This document shows, one piece after another, positions 57,652 to 64,000 of a stretch of DNA of 64,000 bases (position 1 is its first letter; each line of letters starts with the position of its first letter). Location: NCBI RefSeq assembly GCF_003026395.1, contig NZ_PYOO01000002.1:434001-498000 (forward strand), in the 5' to 3' direction. This DNA comes from Photobacterium iliopiscarium (lineage in GTDB: Bacteria; Pseudomonadota; Gammaproteobacteria; Enterobacterales; Vibrionaceae). A program made the translations under genes and the position numbers. A model generated the notes under the pieces. That model ran no database searches. It saw only the letters and a list, made by a program, of their open reading frames with translations, and was not told the DNA's origin.

Positions 57652-58908
57652 TTACGGACGAATTAAATAATCAGCAATACCAACCCATTTATAACTGGTC
57701 AGTTCTTCTAGGCCCATCGGCCCGCGTGCATGCAGTTTTTGCGTAGATACTGCAACTTCTGCACCTAAACCAAATTGCGCACCATCAGTAAAACGGGTTG
57801 ATGCATTTACATATACCGCCGCAGAACCTGCTGCATTAACAAATCGCTCAGCCGCTTGAATATTATTGGTTAAGATTGAATCTGAATGGCTGGCGTTATG
57901 TTTACGCATATGAGCAATCGCTTCATCAACATTAGCCACAACCTTGACGCCTAACGTATAACTTAACCATTCAGTATCAAAATCACCCGCTTCCGCTTTA
58001 CGTAATAAACTTGCTTTACCGTCAAATAAATTAAACGCAGCATCATCAGCCACCAAGGTTACTTGGGCTTGATTCATACGCTCAACTAAACGTGGTAAAA
58101 AAGTAGCGGCTATCTGTTCATTAACCAATAACGTATCAAGAGAATTACACGCAGAAGGGCGTTGTACTTTCGCGTTTTCAACCACATCTAATGAGCGAGA
58201 TAAATCTGCACTATCATCAACATACATGTGACTAATACCAAAGCCACCAATAATAACGGGAATGGTACTATTTTCTTTACACATCTTATGTAAACCAGCA
58301 CCACCACGAGGAATAATCATATCAACATATTGATCAAGCTTGAGTAACTGCGAGACATATTCACGGTCAGGTTGTTCGATATATTGCACAGATGCTGCGG
58401 GCAAACCGGCTTTTGCTAACGCTGATTGAATCACTTTAACTAGCGCCATATTCGAATGGAAAGTCTCACGACCACCACGTAAAATACTCGCATTACCCGT
58501 TTTTAGACATAACGCGGCGATATCAATAGTTACATTAGGACGTGCTTCATAAATGACACCAATAACACCTAATGGCACTCGACGACGACTTAAACGCATA
58601 CCATTTTCAAGGACACGACTATCAAGTTCTGCGCCAACAGGATCATTTAAGTTGATAACATTACGGACATCATTGGCAATAGCGCAAATACGTTCGTCAT
58701 TAAGTAATAAACGATCGATTAACGCATCAGACATACCACTCGCAATCGCGGCATCAGTATCTTGCTTATTTGCCGCAAGAATCGCTTTTTTATTCGCTTC
58801 TAATTCATCAGCAATAATCGCTAATGCGGTATTTTTTACTGATATTGCTGTCGTCGCTAATTCAAACGCAGCTTGCTGCGCTGCTTGTCCCATTATTTCA
58901 AGATTCAC
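57652..58908 (-). CDS. proA: Gamma-glutamyl phosphate reductase ProA
   Basis: ProA reduces gamma-glutamyl phosphate to glutamate semialdehyde in proline synthesis. The 418-residue protein is an aldehyde-dehydrogenase-fold enzyme. The Cys is in [15 protein letters not shown], and it has the NADPH-binding [20 protein letters not shown] and the end [15 protein letters not shown]. It follows proB by 65 nt. Confidence 0.96.
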   Translation of the reverse strand: MNLEIMGQAAQQAAFELATTAISVKNTALAIIADELEANKKAILAANKQDTDAAIASGMSDALIDRLLLNDERICAIANDVRNVINLNDPVGAELDSRVLENGMRLSRRRVPLGVIGVIYEARPNVTIDIAALCLKTGNASILRGGRETFHSNMALVKVIQSALAKAGLPAASVQYIEQPDREYVSQLLKLDQYVDMIIPRGGAGLHKMCKENSTIPVIIGGFGISHMYVDDSADLSRSLDVVENAKVQRPSACNSLDTLLVNEQIAATFLPRLVERMNQAQVTLVADDAAFNLFDGKASLLRKAEAGDFDTEWLSYTLGVKVVANVDEAIAHMRKHNASHSDSILTNNIQAAERFVNAAGSAAVYVNASTRFTDGAQFGLGAEVAVSTQKLHARGPMGLEELTSYKWVGIADYLIRP

Positions 58909-58973
58909 AATAATTCCTTACTTAAATTTGAATTCAATGCCTGATGAGGTATCAATATGAATCATCACTACGA

Positions 58974-60128
58974 CTAAATAACAACCATATCATCACGGTG
59001 AATCGCAGCATGCCCATATTCATAACCTAAAACTTGATGAATATCATGACTATGCTTACCCGCAATCTTAATCATATCTTCACTTGAATAACGGCTAATA
59101 CCCCGTGCCAGTAAGACATTTTTATTATCAAAGATTCGAACAACTTCACCACGCTCAAATGTACCCTTTACGTTGGTAATACCTTTAGCAAGTAAACTAC
59201 TGCCTTTTTGCTGCACCGCAATTACAGCACCATCATCAATCACAATATCGCCCGCTGGCGGTGGACCGGCAAGGATCCATTGTTTACGCCCTTCAAGGGG
59301 AGATTCTAACGGCAGAAAACGCGTACCCACCGCTTTACCAGCAGCAAGATCCACAATCACATCAACCCGACGTCCAGCAGCAATGATCACTTCAATACCC
59401 GCGCGACAAGCCACTTCAGCAGCTTGTAACTTCGTTGCCATACCACCAGTACCTAATCCACCAACCGTACCACCCGCTAATTTACGTAACTTATCATCAA
59501 TGGTATGTACTTCATGGATCAATTCTGCATCAGGATTACTACGTGGATCGGCAGTAAATAAACCCGCCTGATCTGTCATTAACAATAGTTTATCTGCACC
59601 GCCTAAAATGCCCACCAGCGCAGATAGATTATCGTTATCGCCCACTTTGATCTCAGTGGTTGCAACGGCATCGTTTTCATTAACTACCGGCACAATGCCA
59701 TTATCTAATAATGCCACCAGCATATCGCGTGCATTTAAATAGCGTTCACGATCGTTTAAATCAGCACGGGTTAATAACATTTGACCAATGTTGATCCCAT
59801 AAATACCAAACAAGGTTTCCCATTCTTGAATTAAACGGCCTTGTCCAACAGCGGCAAGTAACTGTTTGCTCGCCATGGTTTTGGGGAGTTCGGGATAACC
59901 TAAATGCTCACGACCCGCCGCGATCGCACCAGACGTAACAATGATAATTTTATGGCCTTGACTACGTAACATTGCGCATTGACGCACTAACTCAACCATA
60001 TGGGCACGATCAAGTTTTAGTGTGCCACCTGTTAGTACGCTAGTACCTAGTTTGACGACAATTGTATGGGTTGCAGCACTAGCGGCAACATCTTGCTGTT
60101 GAGCATGAGATTTTTTTGAATCAGCCAT
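58974..60128 (-). CDS. proB: Glutamate 5-kinase ProB
   Basis: ProB phosphorylates glutamate in the first step of proline synthesis. The 384-residue protein has the amino-acid kinase domain ([32 protein letters not shown]) and a C-terminal PUA domain. I use the ATG at 60128; the longer frame from 60191 adds 21 residues unlike known ProB and has no ribosome site. It is the first gene of proBA. Confidence 0.94.
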   Translation of the reverse strand: MADSKKSHAQQQDVAASAATHTIVVKLGTSVLTGGTLKLDRAHMVELVRQCAMLRSQGHKIIIVTSGAIAAGREHLGYPELPKTMASKQLLAAVGQGRLIQEWETLFGIYGINIGQMLLTRADLNDRERYLNARDMLVALLDNGIVPVVNENDAVATTEIKVGDNDNLSALVGILGGADKLLLMTDQAGLFTADPRSNPDAELIHEVHTIDDKLRKLAGGTVGGLGTGGMATKLQAAEVACRAGIEVIIAAGRRVDVIVDLAAGKAVGTRFLPLESPLEGRKQWILAGPPPAGDIVIDDGAVIAVQQKGSSLLAKGITNVKGTFERGEVVRIFDNKNVLLARGISRYSSEDMIKIAGKHSHDIHQVLGYEYGHAAIHRDDMVVI

Positions 60129-60374
60129 GAGATCAAATAGATTGAAATAATAAATGTCCTTTGTTGTATCAATCCCTACCGAAAAGCACAAGAAAAAAAC
60201 AATGACAAAATCAATATTAACGGGGTTTAGGAGGTTGTTTAAGCATAAGCAGCATTAATTAATAACCATAACACCACATAGCGACAATATTAGTGCGTAT
60301 TGATGAGTATTTTCTAATAGCACGACCTAGTGTCGCCAGTGGTAATAATTTTTATACTTAACAATAAATCAGGT

Positions 60375-60797
60375 TCAGTGCGTTGATAATTCAGCCAATG
60401 GTACTTGAGTTAATCCGACAGCTGGCACCAACGTTAGCTCGCATTCACCAACAACAAAAGGGGTTAATTTAGAATAAAAATCAACGAGGGTTTTTAACAC
60501 AGCCTCTTTATGTTTAGCCGGTAATTTACCATTCGCCCACTCACCCGCAGCATTAAAACGACCAAAATCATATTCGTACTCATAACCTGAGTCTGTTGCC
60601 GTCATCACTAACCACCACCCCCAAAATTCACGTAATTCTGGTGCCTTTTCTGCATTAACACAACTGGCTAAACAATCAAAAAAGAACCGTTGAGGTTGGG
60701 ATTTTTTTTCACGAAGATAAGGACCAATTGCCGTCAATTTAGACATTAAACGGCCATGCGGTGGAAAGCTTGTTGCTATTGTCATAATGTTGTCCAT
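60375..60797 (-). CDS. crl: Sigma-S binding protein Crl
   Basis: Crl helps RpoS bind core RNA polymerase. The 140-residue protein has the signature LTAIGPYLREKKSQPQRFFF, DCLASCVNAEKAPELREFWG, WWLVMTATDSGYEYEYDFGR. An alternative ATG lies four codons in. It lies between proB and frsA, as in related genomes. Confidence 0.9.
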   Translation of the reverse strand: MDNIMTIATSFPPHGRLMSKLTAIGPYLREKKSQPQRFFFDCLASCVNAEKAPELREFWGWWLVMTATDSGYEYEYDFGRFNAAGEWANGKLPAKHKEAVLKTLVDFYSKLTPFVVGECELTLVPAVGLTQVPLAELSTH

Positions 60798-60975
60798 CCA
60801 TAGTCAGCAGTATTGAATATGCTTGTAAAACTAATTACCTTTTTATCATCCATGGCGCATTAAAAAACACACTTAGCATAATAATAACTCATTACAGTAT
60901 GGATAATATTTAACAAAATAACAAACTATAAACCCCAGTTTTGCTAACAATATCATGGCAATATATTTAACAAAA

Positions 60976-61008
60976 AAAAACGGAATCACATCATCATGTA
61001 ATTCCGTT
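60976..61008 (-). terminator. frsA terminator
   Basis: Stem AACGGAAT/ATTCCGTT, extended by ACA/TGT pairs, followed on the minus strand by a run of nine T. Confidence 0.85.
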
Positions 61009-61039
61009 ATTGTTAACTATCATATTATCGCGATGATAA

Positions 61040-62299
61040 TTACTTCATTTTATCATCAAGCCATTTAACGACTTCCGTCATCACGCGATGGTAACCATCA
61101 TAGATAGGTTTTGCAGGAAGCATAATCGCTTTACCACCATAACTTGATAACGCAATAAGTTGATTATCGATTTCAGGACAAACGGGATCATTTTTCAAAC
61201 CAATACCTAGCATTGGAATATCAACTCGACGACGACCTAAAATACCCTGATTTTTTAATGACCACGCAGGTAAATGTGACTTAATACTGGCTTCTGCTTG
61301 ACCGTTTTTACCCATGCGAGATGCCAATACATCCAAATACATCCGTGGAATGTTATCCAATAGCTTCGGCTGAGTAAGAAAACTATTAATCGCACCACCA
61401 ATACTGACACAGGTTTTTAAGCGTGTAGGCTCCATAAAACCAAGTCGAATCGCAGCATTGCCGCCCATACGTAACCCAAGCATCGCAACATTACGATTAT
61501 CGACCCATGGCACATCACGAATTTGTTGTAATAGTGCTTGGTGTAAACGGCTAGTATCTTCGGTTAAATTCCAACGATCACTGTGACCTACCGATGGCAT
61601 ATCAAGTGTAACCATTGCATATCCAGCAGGGCCTAAATAATCTTGATATAAACGCCACAGATCACTTTGTAATGTTGCTAAGCCACCACTGACAATAACA
61701 GTTGGTAATAACTTGTCAGTGCGAGGAAGATGAATAAATGCCTCAAAGGTCTTATTTTCATATTTAACGTCAATTTTACGCATATCATGCGGACGTAATT
61801 CAATCGCTTCACGGTAACTTTGATTAGCTTGTAACTCAGCTTGATCTGCCAGCTGATCACCCTTTATATAAGGGTATGCTGCAATGCTATAATGGGTACT
61901 GGCTTTAAATAGCAACTCAGATGCTGCTAATTTATCACCATTATTAGCCGCAGTACGGGCTAATTGCTGATAATTTGAGCCTAACTGTGACCATTCGTAA
62001 GTCCAGTTACCCGGACGATAGCCAATAACAGTGTCTAATAAGTGCTCACTTGTACGAGGTGCAGTTGAAGCCGCAATCCGGGCTAAAACAGCTTCTTGCT
62101 CAACAGGATCAACGCCTTGCCAGATCCATTGAGGACGACGTAAAACGCGATACCATTCAAGCTGACTTTCACCATCAAGTGCATTGTTTACATCACCACT
62201 ACGGACATGTGCAATTTTAACAATATTCGATGTCTCTTTACTGGTTTGACGTGGCGCAAATAGCTTCTCTGATAAATTTTGTTTTGATGGTTCCGACAC
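61040..62299 (-). CDS. frsA: Fermentation-respiration switch protein FrsA
   Basis: A 419-residue alpha/beta-hydrolase-fold protein. I start at the GTG at 62299, which has GGAGG five bases upstream and gives the family start VSEPSKQNLSEKLFAPRQTS; the longer frame reads through the gpt terminator. Marks include WYRVLRRPQWIWQGVDPVEQ, TVIGYRPGNWTYEW and the nucleophile-elbow region MLGLRMGGNAA, which has no Ser as in known FrsA. FrsA was linked to IIA-Glc in enterobacteria. Confidence 0.9.
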   Translation of the reverse strand: MSEPSKQNLSEKLFAPRQTSKETSNIVKIAHVRSGDVNNALDGESQLEWYRVLRRPQWIWQGVDPVEQEAVLARIAASTAPRTSEHLLDTVIGYRPGNWTYEWSQLGSNYQQLARTAANNGDKLAASELLFKASTHYSIAAYPYIKGDQLADQAELQANQSYREAIELRPHDMRKIDVKYENKTFEAFIHLPRTDKLLPTVIVSGGLATLQSDLWRLYQDYLGPAGYAMVTLDMPSVGHSDRWNLTEDTSRLHQALLQQIRDVPWVDNRNVAMLGLRMGGNAAIRLGFMEPTRLKTCVSIGGAINSFLTQPKLLDNIPRMYLDVLASRMGKNGQAEASIKSHLPAWSLKNQGILGRRRVDIPMLGIGLKNDPVCPEIDNQLIALSSYGGKAIMLPAKPIYDGYHRVMTEVVKWLDDKMK

Positions 62300-62375
62300 G
62301 GCATCCTCCAACGTATATATCTTTCTCTTAATAGACCTAGATAATATACCTAAACGGCAGCCAATAATTAAAATC

Positions 62376-62407
62376 CAAAAAAAAAGACGCCAACAAGATG
62401 GCGTCTT
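62376..62407 (-). terminator. gpt terminator
   Basis: A 9-bp stem AAGACGCCA/TGGCGTCTT with a 6-base loop, followed on the minus strand by a run of T. It lies within the longer open frame of frsA, which argues for the shorter frsA start. Confidence 0.85.
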
Positions 62408-62483
62408 CGATAAAATTTCGTTTTTAAGCGCGATAATCACCACAACATTAATCTGTTATAGGATCCACACTTAAATCACATCA

Positions 62484-62942
62484 TTACTTTTTCGCAATAG
62501 GATCAACGAAAGTAACCGCCATATCCCACGGTTGTTCAATCCAAGTATCTTGTGGAATGCTAACAACAAAATCATCAACTAAATGTTGACCAGCTGGCTT
62601 TGCACATACGGTTACGAACTTAGCGCGAGGGTACATTTCGCGGATTTTTTCAGCAGTACCGCCAGTATCAACCAAGTCATCAACTACGATAAAACCTTCA
62701 CCATCACCGTCTGCTTTCTTGATCACTTTCATATCACGTTGATGATCATGATCGTAGCTTGCGATACATACCGTATCAACATGACGAATACCTAATTCGC
62801 GCGCCAAAATAGCAGCTGGCACTAAACCGCCACGGCTAACTGCAATAATTCCTGTCCACTGCTCAGCCGGTAGCAATTTTTCTGCTAACTGACGCGTGTA
62901 CATTTGCATGTTATCCCAAGTGATTACGAATTTATTACTCAT
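62484..62942 (-). CDS. gpt: Xanthine-guanine phosphoribosyltransferase Gpt
   Basis: Gpt salvages guanine and xanthine with PRPP. The 152-residue protein starts [20 protein letters not shown], has the PRPP motif [20 protein letters not shown] and the beta-strand [20 protein letters not shown]. The longer frame adds 13 Cys-rich residues and is not preferred. It follows the purine permease. Confidence 0.94.
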   Translation of the reverse strand: MSNKFVITWDNMQMYTRQLAEKLLPAEQWTGIIAVSRGGLVPAAILARELGIRHVDTVCIASYDHDHQRDMKVIKKADGDGEGFIVVDDLVDTGGTAEKIREMYPRAKFVTVCAKPAGQHLVDDFVVSIPQDTWIEQPWDMAVTFVDPIAKK

Positions 62943-63011
62943 AGTAAAACAACCTCTGAAACAGCGATTTAAACATCGCATAAATTTATGTAAGCGTAAA
63001 TAACATTACAC

Positions 63012-64000
63012 TTATAAGAAAATAATCTTCGCAAGAAATAACGCAGAAATAACCCAAACACTGATATTTACTTCACGTCCCTTGCCACTTAATGCTTTAA
63101 CAACTGCAAATGTAATGAAACCAAGACCAATACCTTCTGCAATTGAATAAGTTAAAGGCATTAGCAAACACACAACAACCACTGGAGCCGCTTCCGTTAA
63201 ATCTCGCCAATCAATCGATACCAAGCCTGACATCATCAAAATAGCAACATAAAATAACGCTCCGGCGGTTGCATAAGCAGGTACCATTCCAGCTAGCGGT
63301 GCAAAAAATAACGCTAATAAGAATAACACGCCAACGGTAACCGCTGTTAGACCTGTACGTCCGCCAACTGCGACACCCGACACACTCTCAACAAAAGATG
63401 TGGTATTTGACGTTCCCAGTAGTGCACCAATAGAGGTTGCAGTACTGTCAGCCAATAGTGCTCGGTTTAAACGCGGTAATTTGCCATCTTCACCAATTAA
63501 GTTGGCTTTAGTTGCCACACCAACCAATGTACCTGCGGTATCGAACAAATCGACAAACAAAAAAGCAAATACAATTGAAATCAACCCCACTTCCATTGCG
63601 CCTGAAAAATCAAGCTGCATAAAGGTAGGTGCAATACTTGGTGGCATTGACATAATGCCGTTGTAATCCACTTCTCCGGCAATAATACTGATTGCCGTTA
63701 CAATTAAAATCGCTATCAATACGGCCGCTTTAAAACCACGTTGTACTAAAGAAATCGTCAGGAAAAAACCTAGCGCAGCCATCATTGCCGAAAAACTGGT
63801 TAAATCACCGGCGGTCACTAACGTTGCTGGACTTGCAACCACAATGCCGGATGTTTGCAGTGCAATAAACGCTAAAAACAAACCAATACCAGCAGAAATA
63901 CCAATACGTAATGAATGAGGGATCGCATTAATGATCCATTCACGGACGCGCATAACACTCAGAGCAATAAAGCAGAGGCCAGATAAAAATACTGCCGCTA
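63012..64000 (-). CDS. NCS2-family purine permease (N-terminus beyond window)
   Basis: The frame is still open at the window end (reading AAVFLSGLCFIALSV before the internal MRVREW), so the start lies outside. It matches the AzgA/GhxP branch of nucleobase permeases: INAIPHSLRIGISAGIGLFL, FVDLFDTAGTLVGVA, LLGTSNTTSFVESVSGVAVG and GGRTGLTAVTVG, and about 10 membrane segments in the visible part. Hypoxanthine/guanine or adenine uptake fits the neighbouring gpt, but the substrate cannot be fixed. Confidence 0.9.
   Translation of the reverse strand, partial: AAVFLSGLCFIALSVMRVREWIINAIPHSLRIGISAGIGLFLAFIALQTSGIVVASPATLVTAGDLTSFSAMMAALGFFLTISLVQRGFKAAVLIAILIVTAISIIAGEVDYNGIMSMPPSIAPTFMQLDFSGAMEVGLISIVFAFLFVDLFDTAGTLVGVATKANLIGEDGKLPRLNRALLADSTATSIGALLGTSNTTSFVESVSGVAVGGRTGLTAVTVGVLFLLALFFAPLAGMVPAYATAGALFYVAILMMSGLVSIDWRDLTEAAPVVVVCLLMPLTYSIAEGIGLGFITFAVVKALSGKGREVNISVWVISALFLAKIIFL

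Noticed and set aside
62300..62443. 48-codon N-terminal extension of FrsA
   Set aside because: It would read through the gpt terminator, does not match the family start, and the GTG at 62299 has a strong ribosome site.

Overview
The window looks like a chromosomal segment of a Vibrionaceae gammaproteobacterium, most likely Photobacterium or a close relative. Three things suggest this. A polar-flagellum type flg cluster carries flgO, flgP and flgT. A chiP-ligA-zipA-cysZ-cysK-ptsH-ptsI-crr block has the gene order I recall from Vibrio cholerae. A napFDABC operon lies beside narQ-narP. The genus is inference and no species is claimed. The DNA is AT-rich by eye, most strongly in the polysaccharide locus.

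Layout. (1) 1-14170: flagellum and chemotaxis. flgBCDE and flgFGHIJ lie on the minus strand, each behind its own sigma-54 type promoter, with an intrinsic terminator between flgE and flgF. cheV-cheR, flgA, flgM (sigma-28 promoter), flgN, flgP, flgO and flgT follow. (2) 14215-31961: a surface-polysaccharide island bounded by tRNA-Arg(CCU) and tRNA-Ala(GGC). A JUMPstart/ops leader near 30.58 kb precedes a minus-strand operon: a Wzc-like chain-length protein, four ATP-grasp enzymes (two TupA-like, two of the sugar-transfer-associated type), Wzy, Wzx, three GT4 glycosyltransferases, a UDP-glucuronate 4-epimerase type enzyme, Ugd and WecA. A divergent secreted repeat protein sits at its head. (3) 32-35.4 kb: gltX, a small secreted protein and the chitoporin. 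(4) 35.9-44.8 kb: ligA, zipA with a large 18-bp minisatellite, cysZ, cysK and the PTS genes. (5) 45-47.2 kb: small membrane, hypothetical and lipoprotein genes. (6) 47.2-54.5 kb: the nap operon with narQ-narP and a well-preserved FNR/NarP control region. (7) 54.5-64 kb: a small HTH protein, yffB-like gene, dapE, DUF2897, NUDIX, proBA, crl, frsA, gpt and a purine permease cut by the window end.

How the genes work together. Region 1 supplies most rod, hook and ring parts of a Vibrio-type flagellum. Region 2 reads as a Wzx/Wzy-type polymer system that starts on WecA, makes UDP-glucuronate and probably UDP-galacturonate, and may link amino acids or other amines to uronate carboxyls through its four ATP-grasp enzymes. 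This is the most unusual part of the window. Its Wzc-like protein has degenerate kinase motifs. Region 6 is a nitrate-responsive periplasmic nitrate reductase with its two-component regulator next door.

Starts were chosen by hand from ribosome binding sites, signal peptides and family lengths. No database search was run.
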